A DNA stretch of 64,000 bases, taken from NCBI GenBank assembly GCA_963795665.1, contig CAWCIP010000005.1, positions 186,001 through 250,000 on the forward strand. Reading direction: 5' to 3'. The notes beneath the pieces were generated by a model. The model did not search any database and had not been told where the DNA came from. It saw only the letters and a program-made list of their open reading frames with translations. The position numbers and the translations under genes are program-made. Each line of letters opens with the position of its first letter. Positions within the stretch are counted from its first letter, which is position 1. This document shows, one piece after another, positions 38,885 to 46,830 of the stretch. Origin of the DNA: DASUPK01 sp963795665 (GTDB taxonomy: Bacteria; Actinomycetota; Thermoleophilia; Solirubrobacterales; 70-9).

Positions 38885-40047
38885 CCCGGCGCACACTCGC
38901 AGTCGCGGCTGTGGTCGCGATCGCCTTCGTCGTCGGGATCGTCGCCGGCGGGCAGGTGGACGCGATCCGCAACGGGGTCAACGACGTCTTCGGCAACAAG
39001 AGCCAGGACGCGACGGCCCAGGCGATCGACGTCATCCACGATGACTATTTCCATACGGTCGACAACAAGGACCTGGAGAACGCGTCGATCGGCTCGATCA
39101 TCGACCACATCAAGAAGCGCTACAGCGACCGCTTCTCCCACTACTTCACGCCATCGGACTACGCACAGTTCAAGCAGGGCTCGCATCTGTCCGGCATCGG
39201 CGTCGGAGTGAACGAGGTCGACCGCGGACTGCGCGTCGCGACGGTCTACAAGCACACCCCCGCGAGGGACGCGGGGCTTGAGCCGGGCGACGTGATCACC
39301 GCCGTCAACGGGAAGTCGATTGCGGGCCAGGACGCGGACGCGGTCACCGGCCGGATCAGGGGGCCCGAGGGGACAACCGTGACGCTGACCGTCGCAAGCA
39401 AGGACGGGAGCAGCCGCGACGTCACGCTCACCCGGCGCGAGGTCAGCATCCCGCAGGTCACCGGTCGGATCGAGAAGGTCCACGGCGTCAAGATCGGCTA
39501 TGTGCGCCTCGCCGGGTTCTTTCCCGGAGCCCACGGGGAGCTGCGCAAGGAGGTCGAGAATCTCTACGCGCAGGGAGCGCAGGGTCTTGTGCTCGATTTG
39601 CGGGGCAACGGCGGCGGCCTGCTCACGGAGGCCGTGCTCGTCTCCAGCATCTTCGTCCCGAACGGCGTGATCGTCTCCACCCACGGGCGCACGCAGCACA
39701 CCCGGACCTTCGACGCCACCGGCGATCCGTTGCCGCGTCACCCGATGGTCGTGCTGATCAACGGCGACACCGCCTCCGCCTCCGAGATCGTGACGGCCGC
39801 GCTGGAGCAGGCCGGGATCGCGAAGGTCGTCGGCACCACCTCGTTCGGCAAGGGCACCTTCCAGGAGGTGATCCCCTTGAACAACGACGGTGCGCTCGAC
39901 CTGACGGTGGGGGAGTATCTGACCCGTAATGGGACATCGATCAACGGCACCGGGATCGCCCCCCAGGTGAAGGCGAAGGACAAGCCCTCGACCAAGCCGG
40001 ACGAGGGGCTGCAGCGCGCACTTCAGGTGCTGGGTCAACAGCTCTGA
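38881..40047 (+). CDS. ctpA: S41-family C-terminal processing protease
   Basis: This protein of about 388 residues has an N-terminal helix (AVAAVVAIAFVVGIVAGG) that anchors it or serves as signal. A PDZ domain covers about 90-170 (GVGVNEVDRGLRVATVYKHTPARDAGLEPGDVITAVNGKSI). The S41 domain has LVLDLRGNGGGLLTEAV, the Ser nucleophile in NGDTASASEIVTAAL and the Lys base in GTTSFGKGTFQEVIPL. The fold trims C-termini of envelope proteins. TTG 38881 is inferred from the stop/start overlap with ftsX (TTGA); the upstream part of the frame lies inside ftsX. It sits in a division operon, so a septal substrate is possible. Confidence 0.9.
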   Translation: MTRRTLAVAAVVAIAFVVGIVAGGQVDAIRNGVNDVFGNKSQDATAQAIDVIHDDYFHTVDNKDLENASIGSIIDHIKKRYSDRFSHYFTPSDYAQFKQGSHLSGIGVGVNEVDRGLRVATVYKHTPARDAGLEPGDVITAVNGKSIAGQDADAVTGRIRGPEGTTVTLTVASKDGSSRDVTLTRREVSIPQVTGRIEKVHGVKIGYVRLAGFFPGAHGELRKEVENLYAQGAQGLVLDLRGNGGGLLTEAVLVSSIFVPNGVIVSTHGRTQHTRTFDATGDPLPRHPMVVLINGDTASASEIVTAALEQAGIAKVVGTTSFGKGTFQEVIPLNNDGALDLTVGEYLTRNGTSINGTGIAPQVKAKDKPSTKPDEGLQRALQVLGQQL

Positions 40048-41762
40048 AACGCGTAGTCCTCGTCTCCAAGCGCGGCCGGTTTCTGGTCGGCGAGCTGCTG
40101 TTCGAACGCGGCGAGCAGATTGAGCTCGGCGGCGGGCGCCGGGCCGCGAACCCCGGGCGAATGGCCCTGGTGGAGCTCGGTCAGGGTCGCGGCCGCGCCC
40201 GTGTCGTCCGTCAGCTCGGCGATCCCGGCCTGGCATCGGATGTGATCGAGGCGATGCTCGAGGACAGGCAGGTGCGAACCGGTTTCTCCAAGCGGGTCGA
40301 GGAGGAGGCGGCGGAGGCCCCGGTGGCTGCCGCGGCCATGAACGTCGACCGCCGGGACCTCCGAGATCTCCCCACCTTCACCGTGGACCCCGCGAGCGCC
40401 CACGATTTCGACGACGCGGTCTCGGCCGAGAGGACCGACAGGGGTGTGCGCCTCTGGATACACATCGCGGACGTCGGCGCCCACGTTCGTCCCGGAAGCG
40501 CCCTCGAGAAGGAGGCACACCGGCGAGCGAACTCGACCTATGTCCCGGGCCTAGTAGCGCCGATGCTGCCGCACGCGCTCTCGAGCGATGCCTGCAGTCT
40601 CGCCCCAGAGCAGGATCGGCTCGCGGTTACCTCGGAGATCGAGCTCTCGGAGGCCGGCGAGCCCCTCTCGGCCAGCTTCCACCGCAGCCGCATCCGCTCG
40701 GACGTCCGCTTGAGCTACGAGCAGCTCGACGAGATCTTCGCCGGACGGGCCAAGCCGCCGGAGGTGATCGCCGGACCCCTCGAGCTCGCCAGGGAGGCCG
40801 CCGCGGCTCTCGCCGGACGGCGCCCCCGGTCCTCCCTCGAGGTTGAGAGCTTCGAGCCCGAGTTCCGCTTCGAGGACGGCCAGGTGACGGGCGCCCACTC
40901 GGTGCCGCAGACCGAGGCGCACGAGCTGATCGAGCACCTGATGATCCTCACCAACGAGCGGGTCGCCGAGCTGCTCGAGCGCCGCCGCGTCCCGACGCTC
41001 TATCGAGTGCACGAGCAGCCCGATCCCGATCGCATCCGCCGGCTGATCGAGCAGCTCGCCGCGCTCGACCTGCCGACGCCTCCGCTCCCCGACCGGATCT
41101 CTCCCCAGCAGGCCGGTGAGCTCGCCGGCGAGACGAGCCGTCTGGTGGCCCGCGAGGCCAAGCGACGGGGCCATGGCCGCGAGGCCTATACATCGCTTGT
41201 GCTTCGCTCGCTGAAACCGGCTCACTACACGGACCGCAACCTCGGCCACGCCGGCCTGGGGAGCTCCGCCTATGCGCATTTCACCTCGCCGATTCGCCGG
41301 TATCCGGACCTGATCGCCCACCGCGCCCTCCTCTCTGCGATTGGGGCGGGAGAGAAGGCGCCCCGCGCCGAGGGCCTCGCCGAGCTGGGCGCCCATTGCT
41401 CGGAGCGCGAGCGCGACGCGACCCGGACAGAGCGGGATGCCGATTCGGTCTGCGCTTCGTTCCTGCTCCAGCGGGAGCTGTTCGAGCGAGGACCCGACAC
41501 CCGTTTCGAGGGAGAGGTCTCAGGGGTGGTGGGCGCCGGATGCTTCGTCCGCTTCGGTGGAGCACTCGCCGACGTCTACGAGGGATTTCTCCCCGCCCGC
41601 AGGATCGGCGGGCGTGAGCGCTACGAGCTCGACGCGACTGAGACGATGCTGCTGGGCTCGCGTGGCGGACCGGCGATTCGAATCGGCGATCCCGCCACGA
41701 TCACCGTCGACCGGGTCGAGGCGCCCCGGGGACGGGTGGACCTGCTTCCCTCAGAAGGCTGA
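40044..41762 (+). CDS. rnr: RNase II/RNase R-type 3'-5' exoribonuclease
   Basis: The RNB domain includes FTVDPASAHDFDDAVS (catalytic Asp cluster), LWIHIADVGAHVRPGSALEKEAHRRANSTYVPG, MLPHALSSDACSL and YAHFTSPIRRYPDLIAHRALL. An S1-like end (FEGEVSGVVGAGCFVRFG) follows. The coding pattern begins before the first ATG (40161). CTG 40044 overlaps the ctpA stop (CTGA) and gives RVVLVSKRGRFLVGELLFERG, a plausible cold-shock-like domain; no ATG, GTG or TTG is in the frame in that stretch. If translation starts at 40161, about 39 residues are lost. Highly processive RNase R works with SmpB in trans-translation. Its stop overlaps the smpB ATG. Confidence 0.85.
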   Translation: MKRVVLVSKRGRFLVGELLFERGEQIELGGGRRAANPGRMALVELGQGRGRARVVRQLGDPGLASDVIEAMLEDRQVRTGFSKRVEEEAAEAPVAAAAMNVDRRDLRDLPTFTVDPASAHDFDDAVSAERTDRGVRLWIHIADVGAHVRPGSALEKEAHRRANSTYVPGLVAPMLPHALSSDACSLAPEQDRLAVTSEIELSEAGEPLSASFHRSRIRSDVRLSYEQLDEIFAGRAKPPEVIAGPLELAREAAAALAGRRPRSSLEVESFEPEFRFEDGQVTGAHSVPQTEAHELIEHLMILTNERVAELLERRRVPTLYRVHEQPDPDRIRRLIEQLAALDLPTPPLPDRISPQQAGELAGETSRLVAREAKRRGHGREAYTSLVLRSLKPAHYTDRNLGHAGLGSSAYAHFTSPIRRYPDLIAHRALLSAIGAGEKAPRAEGLAELGAHCSERERDATRTERDADSVCASFLLQRELFERGPDTRFEGEVSGVVGAGCFVRFGGALADVYEGFLPARRIGGRERYELDATETMLLGSRGGPAIRIGDPATITVDRVEAPRGRVDLLPSEG

Positions 41763-42244
41763 TGGCCAAGTCGAAGGACCCGAGAACCCCCGTGAGCGGG
41801 GACGTCGCCACCAACCGCCGCGCCCGGCACAAGTTCCAGGTGCTGGAGAAGATGGAGGCGGGGATCGAGCTGCGCGGCAGCGAGGTCAAGTCGCTCCGCG
41901 ATGGCAAGGCCCAGCTCAATGAGGCCTACGCGGTGGTGGAGAAGGGCGAGGTCTGGATGCGGGGCGCTCACATCCCTCCATATCTCCCGGCCTCGGACCA
42001 GAACCACGATCCCGATCGGCCGCGGAAGCTCCTGCTGCACCGCCGTGAGATCGAGCGCTTGATCGGCAAGACCGCCGAACGCGGGCTGACGCTGGTCCCG
42101 ACCCGCATCTATTTCAAGGGCCCGAGGGCCAAGGTGGAGCTCGCCCTGGCGAAGGGCAAGGAGGGCCGGGACCGGCGGCGCGAGATCGCGGACCGTGATC
42201 TGCGCCGCGAGGTAGAGCGAGATTTCAAGCAGCGTTTGAGCTAA
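41762..42244 (+). CDS. smpB: tmRNA-binding protein SmpB
   Basis: This 160-residue protein has the SmpB motifs VATNRRARHKFQVLEKMEAGIELRGSEVKSLRDGKAQL and GLTLVPTRIYFKGPRAKVELALAKGK. The basic C-terminal tail (REIADRDLRREVERDFKQR) mimics an mRNA in the empty decoding channel. It acts with the tmRNA gene at 48406-48767. The ATG overlaps the rnr stop by one base (TGATG). Co-expression with RNase R fits the decay of the stalled mRNA after rescue. Confidence 0.96.
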   Translation: MAKSKDPRTPVSGDVATNRRARHKFQVLEKMEAGIELRGSEVKSLRDGKAQLNEAYAVVEKGEVWMRGAHIPPYLPASDQNHDPDRPRKLLLHRREIERLIGKTAERGLTLVPTRIYFKGPRAKVELALAKGKEGRDRRREIADRDLRREVERDFKQRLS

Positions 42245-42277
42245 GCAAGCTTTCGCCCGATAGCAGGGCAAAGGTCA

Positions 42278-44845
42278 ATGCACGAGAACGAAAGTCCCGT
42301 GCAAGGATTGTGCACGTCGATGCTTGCTGCAATCGATACCAACAAGGTCTCCGACTTCTTCAAGGACCACTCGCCCGAGGCTTACGCCATCGCCGGCGCC
42401 GTCGTGCTGCTCCTGATCCTCCTGCTGCTGATCAGTCGCAGGCGCCGCAAGGAGAGCGAATCCGGGGCGCGCGTGTCGCGGGGCGACAAGCGCCGAGCCA
42501 AGAAGAAGGCCAAGGCCGAGGGCCGGGTCGCCGAGGCGCCGCCGCCGCAGGCCGCCGCCAAATCCGAGGCGAAGCCTGAGGCTGAGGCCAAGCCGGAGGC
42601 CGAGGCGAAGTCGGAGGCTGAGGCGAAGTCGGAGGCCGAGACCAAGCCGGACCTCAAGGGCAAGCCTGACGCGGAAGCTGAGAGCGATGCGAAGGCGAAG
42701 GGCAAGCCGAGCCGCAAGGACCGGCGCAGCGAACGCAAGGCCAAGCGCCAGCGGGTCGCCGACGAGAAGCGCCGTGCCGAGGACATGGATCGCCGCGCCT
42801 GGGAGGAGGAGCGAAAGCGCCGGCGCGAGGAGCGCCAGAAGCGCAAGGAGGAGCGCGCGCGCCGGAAGGCGGAGCGCAAGGGGGAGGCTCCGCCCGCGCC
42901 CAAGGAGGAGGGCGCCGAGGTCAAGGCCGGCGCAGAGGCCGAGAACGAGAAGTCCACGATGCTTGCCGCGGCGCTCGGTCTTGGCGAGGGCGCTTCAGAG
43001 GCGGCCGAGGCGAAGGAAGATGACAAGGCCAAGAAGGATCTCGAGGAGGTGCCGACCGGGCTCGATGACGAGAAGCCCGAGGAGCCGGAGAAGCCCGAGG
43101 AGCCGGAGAAGGCTGAGGAACCGGAGGAGCCCGAGAAGCCCGAGGAGGAAGAGGAGGAGAAGGTCGAGGAGCCGAGCGCCCCTGCACCCTCCCAGTGGGT
43201 GCCGCCCGGCAGCGGCCCCGAGCCCAACGCTCCGGATGACACGGCACTGACGCCGATCGCGCCCGAGCCCGAGAGCGCTCCCGCCGGCTTCGGCCGAACC
43301 GCTTCCGAGGAGGAGGCGGCGGCGGCGGCGGCGGAAACCCCCGTCCCCGATGCGTCGGGCGCGGAGCTGGCGGCCTCGGCGCCCGAGTCTCCCGAGCCGC
43401 CGAGTCAGCCCGAGGAGCCCGTCGAGCTGTCCCCGCCTGCCGGGGGCGGGTCGCTCCAGGAGGAGATCGACCGCCTCGCTCGGGAGGGCGAGGAGAAGCC
43501 CGAGGAGCCCGTCGAGGCCGGCGCCGCGCTGCCCCCCGACGTGACGCCGCCGCGGCCGTACGACGCTCCTCCCGAGCGCGAACCCACTTCACCACCGCCA
43601 CCTCCGGAGCGGGCCGTCCCCGCGGAGCCGGCCGCCCCCGCCGAGCAGCGGGCCCAGAGTGCCGAGGAGGAGACCGAGCAGCTGATCAAGATGGCCGCCG
43701 ACCAGGCCAGGCGGCAGGCCCGGGAGGAGGCCCGCGAGGAGGCCGAGGCGATGCTCCGCGAGGAGGCCGAGCGCATCCGCCGCGAGAGTGAGCAGCGCGC
43801 GCGGGAGGAGTCGGAGCGGGTGCGACAGGAGGTCGAGGAGCGAACTCGTCAGGCGATCGAGCAGGCGCGCCGCGACGCCGATACCCGGGTCGCGCAGGCG
43901 GCCGAGCAGGCCCGGCGCGAGGCCGAGGAGCGGGTCCGCTCCGAGACCGAGGAGCGCTATGGAGTCGAGACTTCCCGGCTGAGGCCGGACGCGGAGCAGG
44001 GCGCCCGGGCGGAGCTCGAGGGGAAGCCGGGCGGCGAGACCCGCAGCCTATCCGGCGCGGTCGAGGAGGCCGAGCGGCGGCTCCGAGCAGAGCGCGAGCA
44101 GCGCGAGCGAGCGATGGAGGACGCCTACAGGCGACTCGAGGAGATCGAGATGCGAGCCAAGGAGGCGGAGCGGCGCGCGGCCGACGCGGAGCGCCTCGCC
44201 CAGCTCAAGCTGGAGGAGGACGAGCGCGAAGCCAGGCTTCGGGAGGTCCTGGAGCGCGTCAGTGCCGCGGAGGCTCGCGCCGAGGAGGCGGAGCGCAAGG
44301 CGCGCGCCGCCGAGAGCGCCGCCGCGGCCGGGATCCGAACGGCCGAGGAGCCCGGCACCTCGCCGCCTCCAAAGCCTGCGGAGTCCGAACAAGACGACTG
44401 GGTGGTCTCGATGCGCAGCTCCGAGCCCGCCGCCGAGGCGGAACGGGAGGAGAAGGACACCGAGGGCGAGGACGATGAGGACCGGGGCAGCATCCTGGGC
44501 CGCACCGTCGGAGCCATCCTGGGCGTCGGACCCGCCCACGAAGGTGACGATGAAGAGGAGGAGCAGCCCGAGCAGCAGGAGCGGGCATCCAAGGAGGAGC
44601 CGGAGAAGGAGGAGGAAGCCGAGAGGGCCGAACCGCAGCCCGAGGTCGACGTCGGCGACCGAACCAACCTGAACCAGGCCACCTTCGAGGATCTGCGCGA
44701 CGTCGGCTTCTCGGTCACGCAGGCGACTCGCGTGATCACGTACCGCGAGCGCCAGCAGGGCTTCAAGTCCCTCGATGACCTCGCTGACGTCCCCGGGATG
44801 CCGCGCCAGTTCCTGCGCGACATCAAGCCGAAGCTGACGCTCTAG
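42278..44845 (+). CDS. Membrane-anchored charged coiled-coil protein with C-terminal helix-hairpin-helix
   Basis: This 855-residue protein has one helix (about residues 35-53: AYAIAGAVVLLLILLLLIS) followed by RRRRKES, so the rest should be cytoplasmic. Residues 60-470 are Lys/Glu/Ala/Pro-rich low complexity. Residues about 480-700 form long heptad-like coiled coils (EEAEAMLREEAERIRRESEQ). The last 60 residues (NLNQATFEDLRDVGFSVTQATRVITYRERQQGFKSLDDLADVPGMP) are a ComEA-type helix-hairpin-helix, a non-specific DNA-binding fold. In ComEA that domain faces outside; here it is cytoplasmic. The start may be ATG 42278 or 42320. Function unknown; a chromosome tether is one inference. Confidence 0.8.
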   Translation: MHENESPVQGLCTSMLAAIDTNKVSDFFKDHSPEAYAIAGAVVLLLILLLLISRRRRKESESGARVSRGDKRRAKKKAKAEGRVAEAPPPQAAAKSEAKPEAEAKPEAEAKSEAEAKSEAETKPDLKGKPDAEAESDAKAKGKPSRKDRRSERKAKRQRVADEKRRAEDMDRRAWEEERKRRREERQKRKEERARRKAERKGEAPPAPKEEGAEVKAGAEAENEKSTMLAAALGLGEGASEAAEAKEDDKAKKDLEEVPTGLDDEKPEEPEKPEEPEKAEEPEEPEKPEEEEEEKVEEPSAPAPSQWVPPGSGPEPNAPDDTALTPIAPEPESAPAGFGRTASEEEAAAAAAETPVPDASGAELAASAPESPEPPSQPEEPVELSPPAGGGSLQEEIDRLAREGEEKPEEPVEAGAALPPDVTPPRPYDAPPEREPTSPPPPPERAVPAEPAAPAEQRAQSAEEETEQLIKMAADQARRQAREEAREEAEAMLREEAERIRRESEQRAREESERVRQEVEERTRQAIEQARRDADTRVAQAAEQARREAEERVRSETEERYGVETSRLRPDAEQGARAELEGKPGGETRSLSGAVEEAERRLRAEREQRERAMEDAYRRLEEIEMRAKEAERRAADAERLAQLKLEEDEREARLREVLERVSAAEARAEEAERKARAAESAAAAGIRTAEEPGTSPPPKPAESEQDDWVVSMRSSEPAAEAEREEKDTEGEDDEDRGSILGRTVGAILGVGPAHEGDDEEEEQPEQQERASKEEPEKEEEAERAEPQPEVDVGDRTNLNQATFEDLRDVGFSVTQATRVITYRERQQGFKSLDDLADVPGMPRQFLRDIKPKLTL

Positions 44846-45672
44846 ACGTCCGAGAAGCCGCGCGGCAGGTGCGTCACCGACGTGCCGAGCGCCAGGGCGG
44901 CGATCAGAGCGAGGTAGGTGGCCGCAACCAGCACGCGGGTGCGCGTCGGGATGCGGTGGTACGCGCGCCCCTCGGGGGTGTTGCGCGTCTTCCAGCGGCG
45001 CCAGGTCTCCATGCCGCCGAGCAGAAGGATGATCAGCAGGATCGGGCTCGGGAACACGAAGGCCATCGCCACCAGCCCGGCAAAGCCGACCAGCCAGACC
45101 CACGGGGACAGCGCGGCCATCGCCCGCCCGCCGTCGAGCGGCAGGACCGGGACGAGGTTGAAGAGGTTGAGGAAGAAGCCGATGAAGGCGAGGGCGCGCC
45201 AGAAGTCGCTGCCCGTCGCGAGCCAGATGCCGAGCGGCACCAGGGTGGCGATCGATCCGAGGATCGGGCCGGCGAGCCCGACGCGGGCCTCCGCGGCGGC
45301 GTCGTCGCCCATCGACTTCGCCGAGATCACGGCGCCCATGAACGGGATGAACATCGGCGCCGACGCCTTGATTCCCTCGCGGCGGAGCTGGAACACGTGC
45401 CCGAGCTCGTGGAGGAGCAGGAGGAGCACGAAGCCGATCGAGAAGAGCCAGCCGAAGATCAGCTGATAGGCGGCGATCGAGACGAGCATCGAGGCCGAGG
45501 TGGAGAACAGCTTCAGCTTCGGCAGCGCCACCAGCAGCAGCTTCGCCTTCGCGCCGAGCTTGGCGAGCACAAGCCCGATGGCGGCGAGGGCGCTCCCGAT
45601 CCGCTTCAGCAGCCCCTCGCCACGGCCGGAGCCCGGGTGGATCGGCTCGACCGGATGTTGGTTGGCTTCCAT
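44842..45672 (-). CDS. M50-family (site-2-type) membrane metalloprotease
   Basis: This 276-residue protein has four to six helices. The zinc motif is LLLLHELGHVFQLRREGIKASAP and the third ligand is in VPVLPLDGGRAMAAL (LDG). The order and topology match the group of M50 proteases without PDZ or CBS domains. Site-2 proteases cut regulatory transmembrane helices such as anti-sigma factors. The stop shares CTAG with the helix-hairpin-helix gene; that neighbour has a single-pass membrane anchor, but substrate status is speculation. The N-terminus has about 50 residues before the first long helix. Divergent from the lipases. Confidence 0.88.
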   Translation of the reverse strand: MEANQHPVEPIHPGSGRGEGLLKRIGSALAAIGLVLAKLGAKAKLLLVALPKLKLFSTSASMLVSIAAYQLIFGWLFSIGFVLLLLLHELGHVFQLRREGIKASAPMFIPFMGAVISAKSMGDDAAAEARVGLAGPILGSIATLVPLGIWLATGSDFWRALAFIGFFLNLFNLVPVLPLDGGRAMAALSPWVWLVGFAGLVAMAFVFPSPILLIILLLGGMETWRRWKTRNTPEGRAYHRIPTRTRVLVAATYLALIAALALGTSVTHLPRGFSDV

Positions 45673-45745
45673 GGTCTCGATCCAATCTAGCGCCGCGCGC
45701 TAAGCGGCCCTAAGGGGCCGAGACACACCCGGGGAACTGTCTCAG

Positions 45746-45767
45746 CCCTACCCAGGAATTGGTAGGG
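45746..45767 (+). promoter_or_regulatory. Hairpin just before the lipase GTG
   Basis: CCCTACC (45746-45752) pairs with GGTAGGG (45761-45767) around an 8-base loop. It ends nine bases before the GTG at 45776 and overlaps the only purine-rich stretch that could serve as ribosome site, so it could limit translation. Position only; no data on use. Confidence 0.4.
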
Positions 45768-45775
45768 TCGCGGGC

Positions 45776-46807
45776 GTGAGGAGTGGGCTCCTGGGCAGAG
45801 GGCTCGTCGGCGCAATCGCGGCCGCGTCGCTGCTCGTGCCTGCCTCGGCCGCGGCGATCACCTACGCGCCGGTCGACCAGCCGGGGCCCGCGCTGAGCGT
45901 TCCCCAGGACAAGCTCGATGCCAGCCTGGAGTGCACCGGCAACCTCGCCGGCGCCGGCCGCGCCCCCGTCCTCCTGGTCCCGGGCACCGGCAGCAACCCG
46001 CACTCGAACTTCTCCTGGAACTGGGAGCCCGCGCTCAACAAGCTGGGTATCCCATGGTGCGCGGTGACGCTGCCGGGCAACGCCCTCGGCGACATCCAGG
46101 TCGCGGGCGAGTACGTCGTCAACGCGATCCGGACCATGTACGCCCGCGCCGGCCGGAGGATCTCGATCATCGGCCACAGCCAGGGGGGAATGCTGCCCCG
46201 CTGGCCGCTGCGCTTCTGGCCCGACACGCGGGCGATGGTGGACGACCAGATCGGCTTCGCCCCCAGCAATCACGGGACGACCGGCGCGGATCCCCTCTGC
46301 ACCTTCAGCTGCGCGGCCGCCGACTGGCAGCAGCGCGACATCGCGGACTTCATCAAGGCGCTCAACTCCTACCAGGAGACCTTCCCCGGAATCTCCTACA
46401 CGGAGATCTACAGCCACTTCGACGAGATCGTGACGCCGAACTCCGATGACTCGGGGAGCTCCTCGCTGCATGGGGGCGGGGGAGAGATCACCAACGAGGC
46501 GATCCAGCAGATCTGCCCGCTGGACGTCTCGGAGCACCTGGCGATCGGGACGCAGGACAACGTCGCATATGCCCTGGCGATCGACGCCCTCGATCATCCA
46601 GGCCCCGCCGACCCGTCCCGGATCCCGTCGAGCGTCTGCACCCAGCCGCTGATGCCGGGGATCAACCCGGCCACCTATGCCACCGATCTCGCCTCCGCGG
46701 GGGCGGACCTGGCGTTCAACACGGCCACCGCCCCGCAGATCAAGGCCGAGCCGCCACTCGCCTGCTACGTCACCGCGAGCTGCCCGAAGCAGAAGAAGAG
46801 ACGCTAG
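45776..46807 (+). CDS. Secreted lipase, tandem copy 1
   Basis: This 343-residue protein has a signal peptide (LVGAIAAASLLVPASAAA). The domain resembles the CALB-like lipase group: VLLVPGTGSNPHSNFSWNWE, then the nucleophile elbow IIGHSQGGMLPRWPLRFWPDT, the Asp region YSHFDEIVTPN, and the final His in DVSEHLAIGTQDN. Several Cys may form disulfides. The C-terminus ends with CPKQKKRR, a short basic tail. The sister gene starts 23 bases after its stop. Substrate is likely a triacylglycerol or an ester of long alcohols. Confidence 0.87.
   Translation: MRSGLLGRGLVGAIAAASLLVPASAAAITYAPVDQPGPALSVPQDKLDASLECTGNLAGAGRAPVLLVPGTGSNPHSNFSWNWEPALNKLGIPWCAVTLPGNALGDIQVAGEYVVNAIRTMYARAGRRISIIGHSQGGMLPRWPLRFWPDTRAMVDDQIGFAPSNHGTTGADPLCTFSCAAADWQQRDIADFIKALNSYQETFPGISYTEIYSHFDEIVTPNSDDSGSSSLHGGGGEITNEAIQQICPLDVSEHLAIGTQDNVAYALAIDALDHPGPADPSRIPSSVCTQPLMPGINPATYATDLASAGADLAFNTATAPQIKAEPPLACYVTASCPKQKKRR
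46090..46188 (+). repeat. 99-bp block identical to 47133-47231
   Basis: The block covers the codons around the lipase nucleophile elbow. It is identical base for base to the sister gene, although the flanks differ at many third positions. See the partner at 47133-47231. Confidence 0.9.
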
Positions 46808-46830
46808 TACCCACGCCAGGGAGGGGCGAG

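Noticed and set aside
42540..43160. Tandem DNA repeats rich in GAG/AAG/GCC
   Set aside because: They encode the low-complexity Lys/Glu/Ala linker of the coiled-coil protein; units vary and do not form an array or CRISPR.
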